Made by a program: the position numbers and the translations under genes
The notes under the pieces: model-generated
What the model was told of the DNA's origin: nothing
The model's input: only the letters and a program-made list of their open reading frames with translations
Databases searched by the model: none
In this document: piece after piece, positions 17,036 to 24,217 of the stretch
How positions within the stretch are numbered: position 1 is the first letter of the stretch
Layout: each line of letters begins with the position of its first letter
NCBI RefSeq assembly: GCF_014647115.1
Contig: NZ_BMOO01000003.1
Span: 310,001 to 374,000 of the forward strand
From: Halarchaeum rubridurum
Lineage (GTDB): Archaea > Halobacteriota > Halobacteria > Halobacteriales > Halobacteriaceae
Reading direction: 5' to 3'
DNA length: 64,000 nucleotides

Positions 17036-18125
17036 ATGTCGAGTACCCCACGGACGCTCACGCGGCCACGCGGCGACACGTACGACTCCGCCGCCACGCC
17101 GACGATACCAAGCGCACACGACACCGCGACCGAATCTACCGGTCGGCAGAACACGTCGTCGCAATCGGACACAGGAAAACCTGCCGAGCCGGCACTGCGG
17201 ACGGACGTCGTCACCGATTCCCTCTGCGAGCGCCTCACGGACACCGCGACGGAGCTCGAAGCGACGCTCGACGGAACGGTCCCCGAGAACCTCGAAGACG
17301 CGGTTGCGGGGTGGCGCGGACTTCACGGGCTCGATACGAACACTGTCTCCGGCTACCTGCCGCGGCTCGCGCGTCACGCGGTTCTCTCAATGTTCCTCAA
17401 GGCCGTCGTCTACGAGCGCGAGCATCGAGCCGGGAACCCTCCCACCGCTGACGACGCCGATCCGGGAGGCATTCCGGACGGCGGACCGTGAACTGGAGAC
17501 GCCCGCATTCGCGGAGACCGTCCTCGACGACATCGCGTTCCGTCTCGACGACCGGGCGCTCCAGCGCGTTCTCGACGCTCGTGATCGATTCCTCGACGCA
17601 CGGTATCCGGCGGTCGCCATCGGCCGACTCTTCGAAGCGGTCACGTCGACGGAGGCGCGCCAGCGACTCGGCCAGTTCTACACGCCGCGCTGGCTCCGCG
17701 ACCTCATGCGGACGTGGGTGCCCGGAGACGCATCGACGCTCCTCGATATCGGCGTCGGCGCGGGCAGTCTCTCGACGCCGTTCCACCCTCGCTTCGAGGT
17801 GAGCGCCGAACCGAACCGTATCGTCGGGATCGGGCGGAGCCGGAGGGCCCAGCGCTACGGGATCGCCTCCCGCGAGGAAGCCGCGGCATACCTCGCACAC
17901 GAGACGCTCGGTCCGCGGCTCCGCGAGTGTACCCGGATCGTGAACGGCCTCACGGGTCGTTCGGCGAACGACATCTTCGGGTCGCCCGACGACCTGACGT
18001 TCCGCTCCTCGATGACGCTCTTCGACGCGGTCGGGGACGACCCGGAGCCCTTCGAGACTGCGCTGGAACAGTACTACGACGGCGAGCCCGACCCGAAGAC
18101 GCTAGAACTGCTCTCCGAACCCTGA
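17036..18125 (+). pseudogene. Decayed adenine-specific DNA methyltransferase
   Basis: The first part (frame of ATG 17036, to about 17450) and the second part (to the stop at 18125) are in different frames, so there is at least one frameshift near 17440-17460. The second part contains the methyltransferase lead-in RLGQFYTPRWLRDLMRTW and motif I (TLLDIGVGAGSLS). It then passes straight from the 'IVGIGRSRRAQRYG' region to the far C-terminal part (NGLTGRSANDIFGSPDDLTF). The catalytic NPPY/F motif that should lie between is missing, pointing to an internal deletion. The family is the N6-adenine methyltransferases of restriction systems. The product cannot be active. Confidence 0.65.
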
Positions 18126-18195
18126 AACGCGTCCGTGGGACCGTCCTCACCTCCGGAACGTACGAGTGAATGGCCACCCTCCGTAATCCTTTTAG

Positions 18196-18217
18196 AGTAA
18201 TACCTCATAAGTATTAC
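18196..18217 (+). promoter_or_regulatory. Promoter with palindromic operator of the vapBC pair
   Basis: GTAATAC (18197-18203) and GTATTAC (18211-18217) are exact inverted repeats with a 7-nt spacer. The centre (CTCATAA) overlaps the TATA-like box 15-25 nt before ATG 18226. A repressor bound here would block TBP, as expected for autoregulation by the AbrB-type antitoxin. Confidence 0.6.
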
Positions 18218-18225
18218 CAGACTGA

Positions 18226-18489
18226 ATGCCTCGTGTAACCACGAAAGGGCAAGTGACGATCCCGAAGCGGGTTCGAGACGCGCTCGGAATCGAGCCCGGC
18301 GACGAAGTCGCGTTCGAACCGACGGACGACGGGTACGTCATTCAGAAGGAGGCCCCCACGACCGAGAGCGGGAACGACCCGTTCGAGACGTATCGCGGCG
18401 CCGCGGAGAGCGACGACACGATGCCGGAACGGATGCGGCGACTCCGGGGTGAGTATCCCCGGGACGTCGACGGGGAGGAGCAGACGTGA
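18226..18489 (+). CDS. vapB: AbrB/SpoVT-type antitoxin (VapB)
   Basis: This 87-residue protein has a textbook swapped-hairpin AbrB DNA-binding domain at its N-terminus (MPRVTTKGQVTIPKRVRDAL, then GIEPGDEVAFEPTDDGYVI). An acidic flexible C-terminus (MPERMRRLRGEYPRDV) would bind the toxin. It is leaderless behind the palindromic promoter and overlaps the toxin gene by 4 bp (GTGA). It neutralises VapC and, with it, probably represses the operon. Confidence 0.9.
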   Translation: MPRVTTKGQVTIPKRVRDALGIEPGDEVAFEPTDDGYVIQKEAPTTESGNDPFETYRGAAESDDTMPERMRRLRGEYPRDVDGEEQT

Positions 18490-18965
18490 CGGTCATCGCG
18501 GTCGATACGAACGCGCTCCTCGCTATCCTCTACGACGATGACGCTCACGCGGACCGGGCAGAAGAAGCGCTACGTGACGGCTACCAGCGCGGGCGGCTCG
18601 TCACGACGCCAATCGTGTACAGTGAACTCGCGGCGGACGGGCAGTTCGACGCGAGCGCCGATCTCGACAGGTTCCTCAGCGACATGAGCATCACCGTCGT
18701 CGATCCCTCCCGTGAGGCGATATTCCGTGCCGGTGACGCCTTCGATACCTACACCGCCCGCCGACCTGACGGACTCCAATGCCCCGAGTGCGGGACGGAA
18801 CGAACGGCGACCTGCCCGGACTGCGGGCACGACCTCACACCGCGTCAGCACGTCGCCGCCGATTTCGTCATCGGCGGCCACGCCCTCGTCGACGCCGACG
18901 AACTCGTCACCTTCGACCAGGCCTTCTACGAGTCCTACTTCTCGGGTCTCACCCTCACACCGTGA
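18486..18965 (+). CDS. vapC: VapC toxin, PIN-domain RNase with an inserted zinc ribbon
   Basis: This 159-residue PIN-domain protein has metal-binding acids D7 (VIAVDTNALL), E48 (VYSELAA) and D126 (VAADFVIGGHAL), with a last acidic site in VTFDQAFY. VapC toxins are RNases, often cutting tRNA or rRNA. Between the third and fourth structural segments sits a four-cysteine insertion (C99, C102, C110, C113; CPECG and CPDCG), a zinc ribbon not found in ordinary VapC. Start is GTG 18486, overlapping vapB. The insertion could add substrate recognition. Confidence 0.85.
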   Translation: MTVIAVDTNALLAILYDDDAHADRAEEALRDGYQRGRLVTTPIVYSELAADGQFDASADLDRFLSDMSITVVDPSREAIFRAGDAFDTYTARRPDGLQCPECGTERTATCPDCGHDLTPRQHVAADFVIGGHALVDADELVTFDQAFYESYFSGLTLTP

Positions 18966-18972
18966 CCTACCG

Positions 18973-21267
18973 CTACCTGCCGAATAATCGGGAGAGAAGG
19001 CCGCCCGAATCGTCGCCCCCGTCGGCTGTCGGCGTCTCGGACGAGGCGTCGGGAGCGGCGGTCCCGGTGTCCCCCGCGTCTTCGGAGGGGTCGTTCAGGA
19101 GGTCCCCGACCGAGTACCCGACCCACTCGGCGAACTCCTCGGGCGCGCCGATGTAGACGCTCGTCCCGGACTTATCAGACATGAATCGCTTGGAGAGGCG
19201 CTTCTCGTAGTCGTAGACCTCGTAGTCCTCGCGGTCGAAGTCCGCCGTGATCGCGCCGGGTTCGCGCTCGAACGTGACGCGGCCGCCCTCGATGTCGCGC
19301 TGCCACTTCAACCGCCCCGTGTCGTACGTCTTCTCCGCGGGCTCCTCGGCGGGGAAGTAGTTGGGTTCCTCGCGGCCGGCCTCGTCGTAGAACTCCCGGA
19401 CGATCCGCCGGACGTCCTCGACGGTACCGTTCCCCTCCGTCCACGGCTGCTCGGTGAGCATGCGTCGAGCGACGTAGCTGAAGATCGGGTTTCGACGGTC
19501 GAGCACCGCTGCGAGGTCGTCTTGGGCCTCGTGGAACCCGGGGTCCTCGGGGTTCGAGGGGAAGGAGACGTCCATGCTGAGGATCTTCATCCGGTTGCGG
19601 AACTCGGACTTCGGGAGCGCGTCGTTCGTCGTGAAGATCAGACAGGGCTGATCGACGCTCGCGGGCGTCCAGTCGCCCCAGTAGTTCCGGATCGGGCTCC
19701 AGTTCTGAATCTTGCGCTTCTCGGCGTCGATGATCGCGTACGGGAACGAGGTGTCCCACTGGCGGACGCCACGAATCTCGGCGACGCCGATGTCGTCGGC
19801 GTCCACGCCGGAGACGACGGTGTTGTCGGAGACGAGCCGGAGGATGTACTCGGTGAGTTTGTCCTTCCCGGCGTCGCTCTTCCCCTCGATGTAGAGGTGC
19901 TGGAGGACGTTGTCAAGCGTGCGCGACGGCGACGATAACGCCTCGGCGTACTGGTTGGCGAACGGGGCCCAAAAACCATAGAGGAACGCCTCGTACATCT
20001 GCGCCATCACGGCAGTCTCGGACTGCGTGTGGCCGTGGTCGCGGACGGTCTCGATGTAGGACTCGATGGTGTCGAGGCAGTGGTTCAGGACTTCGGGCGT
20101 GGGCTCGTCGGTGGCGACGAGGATCATCTCGTCGTCGTCGCCGACGACGATCTGTTCGGCCTCCGGGAGAACGGACATCGTCGGGATGTCCGTGGACTCC
20201 TTCACCTGGGTGTTGTACGCGCTGAGCGGCGCGGTGATGCTGTGGTCCTCGACGGTCGCGCCACGGTCGCGGAGGCTCGTGCCGAACTCGTCAGCGGTGT
20301 CTCTGTCCACCGTGGTCGTCCCCATGCGGACCTTCTCGTCGGGCGCGCGAACGCGAGGCCGGTCGAGCGTGTCCGTCAGCTCGGTCTCGTTGTCCGACTC
20401 GACGAGCCCTACGTCGGGCTCCTCGTCTCCGGCGTCCGCGGCGTTCTCGATGTCGGTACCGTCCTCGGCGTCCGCGTCGGGTTCGACGACGGCGCGGTCG
20501 GCGTGCTCTGGTTCCTCGACGAACGCGACCGTTTCGTCCGCCTCCTCGGGGTCGTCGACGACGGCCGTGATTCGGTCGGCGATCTCCGTGACGTCCTCGA
20601 CGGCGTCCTGATTGAGCGCCGCGGTGTCGCTGACGTCGAGGTCGCCCGCGCCGACCCAGTACTCGATCCGGTTCTCGCGCTCTTCGGGTGAGTCGGCGTC
20701 TTCGAGGGCCTCGACCAGTCCGTCGAGGAGCGTCTGATCGCTGTACCCCTCCCGGTACTCATCGATGAACGCCGCGAATTCCTGGTCGAGTTCCGTATCG
20801 ACGTCGGTCGTGAAGACCGAGATCTGGTTGGTGTGATACTCCCAGGAGTTCCGGGAGAGGTTCGCGGAGCCCTGTACGAGCTTCACGGTGTCGTCGGGCA
20901 TGACGATCCGGTAGATCTTCGAGTGGACCGTCTTCTGGTTCTTCAGGCGGACCGTGAGGCGGTCGTCTTTGCGGAGGCGGACGAGTTCGCGCGCCGTCGG
21001 GACCTCGTTCACGCGGTCGGCGTAGTCCTCAGCGTTCCCGATGAGGACGTCGAGCGAATCGATGTCGTAGTCGGTGAGCATCCGGACCATCAGGTCGGGC
21101 GTCTCCGCGTACGTCACCGCGTCGACGTGGCGGGCCCCCTCGAAGAGGTCGAGGAAGTCACTACGGTCTTTCACCATTGCGAGGCGGTATTCAGCCGCAC
21201 CCGACCCGTAGAACTCCGGCATGTCGGCGAACTCGGCGAACGAAATGTGCGCCGTCAGTTCATCCAT
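18973..21267 (-). CDS. PLD-type nuclease fused to a P-loop ATPase-like domain; candidate defence effector
   Basis: A 764-residue protein. Residues 1-175 form a phospholipase-D-like domain with one HxK motif (H115-S-K117 in VHSKIYRI) and GSANLSRNSW (133-142), as in PLD nucleases. Residues 200-340 are acidic and poorly structured. Residues 420-680 resemble an SF3/D5-like ATPase: IEGKSDAGKDKL (461-471) is a Walker-A-like loop with D469 instead of Ser/Thr, AIIDAEKR (511-518) a Walker-B-like strand and CLIFTTNDALPK (542-553) a sensor-1-like strand followed by an arginine (NRMKIL). The C-terminus ends LLSRLFGR. ATG 21267 has a TATA-like box about 28 nt upstream. The HNH nuclease gene lies directly upstream. 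Role in defence is inferred from domains and context. Confidence 0.6.
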   Translation of the reverse strand: MDELTAHISFAEFADMPEFYGSGAAEYRLAMVKDRSDFLDLFEGARHVDAVTYAETPDLMVRMLTDYDIDSLDVLIGNAEDYADRVNEVPTARELVRLRKDDRLTVRLKNQKTVHSKIYRIVMPDDTVKLVQGSANLSRNSWEYHTNQISVFTTDVDTELDQEFAAFIDEYREGYSDQTLLDGLVEALEDADSPEERENRIEYWVGAGDLDVSDTAALNQDAVEDVTEIADRITAVVDDPEEADETVAFVEEPEHADRAVVEPDADAEDGTDIENAADAGDEEPDVGLVESDNETELTDTLDRPRVRAPDEKVRMGTTTVDRDTADEFGTSLRDRGATVEDHSITAPLSAYNTQVKESTDIPTMSVLPEAEQIVVGDDDEMILVATDEPTPEVLNHCLDTIESYIETVRDHGHTQSETAVMAQMYEAFLYGFWAPFANQYAEALSSPSRTLDNVLQHLYIEGKSDAGKDKLTEYILRLVSDNTVVSGVDADDIGVAEIRGVRQWDTSFPYAIIDAEKRKIQNWSPIRNYWGDWTPASVDQPCLIFTTNDALPKSEFRNRMKILSMDVSFPSNPEDPGFHEAQDDLAAVLDRRNPIFSYVARRMLTEQPWTEGNGTVEDVRRIVREFYDEAGREEPNYFPAEEPAEKTYDTGRLKWQRDIEGGRVTFEREPGAITADFDREDYEVYDYEKRLSKRFMSDKSGTSVYIGAPEEFAEWVGYSVGDLLNDPSEDAGDTGTAAPDASSETPTADGGDDSGGLLSRLFGR

Positions 21268-21326
21268 ACGACACGTACCGAGCGGTGGCTCATAAGTTCG
21301 GGTGCCGCTGTCGGCCTACTGACGCC

Positions 21327-22370
21327 TCACAGCCACGAGAGGCCGGCGTTGAGCTCGTCGAGGAACGTCTCCCGAACGCGTGCCTCGGCCGGAAGCGAGA
21401 GCCGCTCGCCCTCGCGCTCGATGATCGTTTCCCTGAGGAACGGGTGGGCGGGGTCGAACGCCGGGCTGGTGCGGATGCGGTGGTCGCTGTCGATGGTGAA
21501 GAGCGCGGCGTCGAACGCGCGGTGGTGGAGCGAATTGAGGACGACGACGTTCTCGGGATGCTCGGCGAGGTCCGGGCGCTGGCTCCGCGGGAGGACGTGC
21601 GCGAGATCGAGCAGCGGCTCCTCGCCGATCCCCGTGAGGGCGCAGGCGTGGTCGTAGCGCTCGAACGTCGACGCGCGGAACGCGTCGCTGACGACGGTCT
21701 CGGTCGTCTCGTAGCGACGGACGCATCCGTCGGCGTCGAGGGACTCGCCGGTCGGCCACTGCGCGCGGTCGCCCGTCTGGACCCAGCGCTGCCAGACGTC
21801 CGGCGCCGCGCGATCGTCGTTCTGGCGGGCGCGCTCGTGGAGCCACGTCACGGGGACGGCCTCCGCGTTGAGGATCGAGAAGTGGAACCGGTAGTTCGGG
21901 ACCTGGGTGCCGTCGTCGGCGCGATACGCACGGATTTTGAGGTGGTCGGGAACGCAGAGCCCGCAGAACTCGACGACGCCGGACTCGGGTTTCCGGAAGA
22001 CGAGGACGGGCGGGACGTCCTCGCGCCGGCCCGCCGCAGCATCGTCGAAGGCGTGCTTGATCTTCCGGTTCTGTGCGGACTCGTCGTAGGGCTTCTCGGC
22101 TTTCGCGTCGCCCCAGTAGCTGACGTACCCGGCGTTGACGGCGAGCGTGTCCTCCCACGGATCGTCGTGCTGAGAGACCCCGCCGTCGTTCGAAACGAGG
22201 ACGAGCGCCGCCGGGGCGTCGGCACGATCCGCACCGAGGTCGCGGATCCCGCCGGTGTTCTTGATACCGCTATCGAGCGGGCCGCGGATCCAGCGGAGGA
22301 ACTGGTCGTCCGGATCGCGGTAGCTCCCGGTGTCGCGGTATTGCTGCCCGACCCGAAACGCGTGCTGCAT
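21327..22370 (-). CDS. HNH endonuclease, possible modification-dependent restriction enzyme
   Basis: A 347-residue protein. The C-terminal HNH nuclease spans about residues 238-290 (YDHACALTGIGEEPLLDLAH, H258, then HPENVVVLNSLHHRAFD with N274/H282-283). This is the layout of type IV restriction enzymes of the McrA kind. The N-terminal 200 residues (GLDSGIKNTG-type glycine turn, VLVFRKPESGVVEFCGLC, LKIRAYRADDG) look like a DNA-reader domain of the SRA or AspBHI-like sort, but I cannot assign it firmly. ATG 22370 is leaderless behind TATA (GTATAAAGG, about 22398-22406). The PLD-ATPase gene follows 60 bp downstream with its own TATA box. Confidence 0.65.
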   Translation of the reverse strand: MQHAFRVGQQYRDTGSYRDPDDQFLRWIRGPLDSGIKNTGGIRDLGADRADAPAALVLVSNDGGVSQHDDPWEDTLAVNAGYVSYWGDAKAEKPYDESAQNRKIKHAFDDAAAGRREDVPPVLVFRKPESGVVEFCGLCVPDHLKIRAYRADDGTQVPNYRFHFSILNAEAVPVTWLHERARQNDDRAAPDVWQRWVQTGDRAQWPTGESLDADGCVRRYETTETVVSDAFRASTFERYDHACALTGIGEEPLLDLAHVLPRSQRPDLAEHPENVVVLNSLHHRAFDAALFTIDSDHRIRTSPAFDPAHPFLRETIIEREGERLSLPAEARVRETFLDELNAGLSWL

Positions 22371-22825
22371 ACTACCACGCCGTTATCGCCCGTAGCGTAT
22401 AAAGGCCGGCGCGACGCGCACTACTCCGGGCACCTCAAGGAACCCCGTCGTCCGATATTCGCGCGGTGTTGTGCTCGTCGTCGAGAACGTCCCCGGCTAT
22501 TCTTAACCAACAGCTCCGCGAGAGATCAGCAATTGTTGGTTAATCGCGTGCAACCGCCATCTGATCGTAAACGACTGGAACATCTAGCGCTGTAACTTAT
22601 AGTCCAATTTACTACATTTAACGCAAGGTCCGAGATGCGAACGTGGTATACAATGGAGACGTGAAATTGTAACGGAGATATACTGGGCGAGCGAAAGTGT
22701 GAGACTCTGTAACGGGCGCCGGATATGTATGAATGAAGGAGGGGTGTTGCGGAGTGCAAATACCCACTGATTCCTTGATGTGTAGTGTCGGAACTCTTTT
22801 TCGCGTAGTTGACATTGGATAGTGT
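22371..22825. other. AT-rich gap with repeat copy 1
   Basis: After the promoter of the HNH gene and the first copy of the 82-bp direct repeat, 22561-22825 is unusually AT-rich for this DNA, with no recognisable gene. No antitoxin for the Doc-like protein is seen here. Confidence 0.5.
22479..22560 (+). repeat. 82-bp direct repeat with hairpin, copy 1
   Basis: Contains 10-bp inverted arms TTAACCAACA (22503-22512) and TGTTGGTTAA (22534-22543). The whole block matches 24079-24160 at about nine of ten positions without gaps, exactly 1600 bp apart. It starts inside the last codons of a coding-like frame (VENVPGYS-stop). Confidence 0.85.
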
Positions 22826-23335
22826 GTGATCGGCCCCGCCCGGAAGCCACGTATTCGGGACCTCTCCAGCATTGAGCCGGAGAACTTCAAGTTCCGAAAC
22901 ACGGAGTTCCTCAAGGGCGATACCGAATACGAACAGACGGGCCGCGAGTCATTCCGTGAACTCCGGCATCAGATTTGGAACGTCCGCAACGGCGACCTTC
23001 AGCGCGTTCTTGATGACTTCCCGACTGATGACCCACTAAATGAGCAGTGTGCGGGATGGATGCACGCCGTGGTCGGGAAGCACTTCTTCCCGGACGCGAA
23101 CCACCGGACTGCAATCGCGCTCCTGCGCAAACTACTTCGAGAGAACGATATTGCGTACGGCGTTTGGTCGATAGACCGTCTCCGTGAGGCGCGAAAGGAG
23201 TCACACAGAGTCCGACGCGAAATCGAACCGATACGACTTGATACGCTCTATCAGAAAGACGAACTCTACGGGGTGTGGAAACGATTCTTCGACGACGAAA
23301 TGGTGACTGTCGACGAGAGAATCTATGAGACGTAG
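22826..23335 (+). CDS. Fic/Doc-like protein
   Basis: A 169-residue protein with the motif HFFPDANHRTAIALLRKLL (about residues 91-109), a clear variant of the Fic/Doc active-site loop HxFx(D/N)(A/G)NxRT. The histidine is the catalytic base; Doc toxins phosphorylate EF-Tu and Fic proteins AMPylate targets. The preceding helices (FRELRHQIWNVRNGDLQRVL and MHAVVGKHFF) fit the fold. An in-frame TAG at 22820 leaves GTG 22826 as the first start. No Phd-like antitoxin gene is adjacent upstream, but a small minus-strand gene abuts the stop codon. It is inside the 1.6-kb segment bounded by the direct repeats. Confidence 0.7.
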   Translation: MIGPARKPRIRDLSSIEPENFKFRNTEFLKGDTEYEQTGRESFRELRHQIWNVRNGDLQRVLDDFPTDDPLNEQCAGWMHAVVGKHFFPDANHRTAIALLRKLLRENDIAYGVWSIDRLREARKESHRVRREIEPIRLDTLYQKDELYGVWKRFFDDEMVTVDERIYET

Positions 23336-23434
23336 CTACTCGTCTTCGTCCGAACTGTCCGCGAGCGCCGCGTAGAGCTCCTGGTTCTCGCGTACGTCTT
23401 CGGCCATGTCTTGTTCAGACTCCCAATTCATCAT
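23336..23434 (-). CDS. Possible 32-residue acidic protein
   Basis: ATG 23434 (or 23431) opens a frame (MMNWESEQDMAEDVRENQEL, tail ADSSDEDE) that stops at 23336-23338, one base from the Doc-like stop. A TATA-like CCTAAGTT centred near 23459 lies 25 nt before the ATG, ideal for a leaderless message. The strong acidity and helix-forming sequence are like haloarchaeal small proteins. It may be an antitoxin-like partner of the Doc-like protein, but it is convergent with it, so this is a guess. Confidence 0.45.
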   Translation of the reverse strand: MMNWESEQDMAEDVRENQELYAALADSSDEDE

Positions 23435-23489
23435 ACAACACATTCCGCGACCCACGAACTTAGGCATTCGGGTCTGATACTAGTCGATC

Positions 23490-23765
23490 GAACTGCACAC
23501 CCTTCAGGAGCGCTACGCGGAGACGTACCGCGACAGCAAGCGGACTGATTCGCGACTGGTGATGCGGCTCTTCGAGCAACCCTACCACACCACGACCGAC
23601 GTCGAGGAGATGCTCAACGTCTCCGAACCGACTGTCTATCGCGCGACTCACTCCCTCGAAGAGGACGCCATCCTGGAGAATGTCACTAGCAAGGAGAGCC
23701 ACCGAGAGTACTGGGCGAGCGAAATTTTCGAGATACTGGAGCGGCCGCCGACTACGCACGAGTGA
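23490..23765 (+). pseudogene. C-terminal fragment of a Fic-family protein
   Basis: The frame reads LHTLQERYAETYRDSKRTDS, then RLFEQPYHTTTDVEEMLNVS, EPTVYRATHSLEEDAILENV and YWASEIFEILERP before a stop at 23763-23765. This is the winged-helix C-terminus that follows the Fic domain in many Fic proteins. The catalytic Fic domain is missing, so this is a relic. Confidence 0.6.
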
Positions 23766-23772
23766 GGCTGTC

Positions 23773-23857
23773 TCACGTATTGAGGAACTGCTCCCGGGCG
23801 TCCGTGTCAGCGGGGAGCGAGATCTGCTCACCGTCGCGCTCGACGATCGTTTCCTCG
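23773..23857 (-). pseudogene. Relic of a second HNH nuclease gene (3' end)
   Basis: The minus strand reads ETIVERDGEQISLPADTDAR, then EQFLNT and a stop. This matches the C-terminus of the intact HNH protein (ETIIEREGERLSLPAEARVR) at protein and DNA level. Only the last 27 codons remain. Confidence 0.65.
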
Positions 23858-23879
23858 ATCGACGCGTGATACGGTCAAT

Positions 23880-24106
23880 ACGTCGTCTACCGCCATATCT
23901 ACGAGCCCACTCGGACAAACACAACGTGGTGAGGAATACCCTTGTCGGGTGCTCCGCGAGACCTACCTCGACTTCGACGCCGCAGAGAGCCTGCACCAGG
24001 ACTGGACCAAAGCGTACGCTGCGGGTGATCTCTTGTGAGTCGGCAGGATCAGTGCGAGCAGGCGCTCCGTGACGCGATCGTCGAGAACGTCCACGACCAT
24101 TCTTAA
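23880..24106 (+). pseudogene. Two short coding remnants before repeat copy 2
   Basis: One frame ends LRETYLDFDAAESLHQDWTK and AYAAGDLL, stopping at 24036-24038. A second starts at GTG 24035 with a 4-bp overlap and reads SRQDQCEQALRDAIVENVHD to a stop at 24104-24106. The overlap suggests two former operon genes of unknown family, both truncated. The second enters repeat copy 2. Confidence 0.4.
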
Positions 24107-24160
24107 CCAACAACTCCGCGAGAGTTCAGCAATTGTTGGTTAAAGGAATGCAACCGCCAT
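24079..24160 (+). repeat. 82-bp direct repeat with hairpin, copy 2
   Basis: Same block as 22479-22560, with arms TTAACCAACA (24103-24112) and TGTTGGTTAA (24134-24143). It is followed by six T (24160-24165), which could terminate plus-strand transcription. Copies 1 and 2 bracket the Doc-like gene and the Fic and HNH relics. Confidence 0.85.
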
Positions 24161-24217
24161 TTTTTGGCCGCCCCTGACGGGTGCGGGGCGGCCCGGAGAG
24201 CCGTCCCGGACACGACC

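Noticed and set aside
16908-17400. Upstream part of a 405-codon frame as an intact methyltransferase N-terminus
   Set aside because: The composition before about 17450 in that frame is Arg/Ser-rich and unnatural; the real N-terminal part reads in another frame, so the gene is frameshifted.
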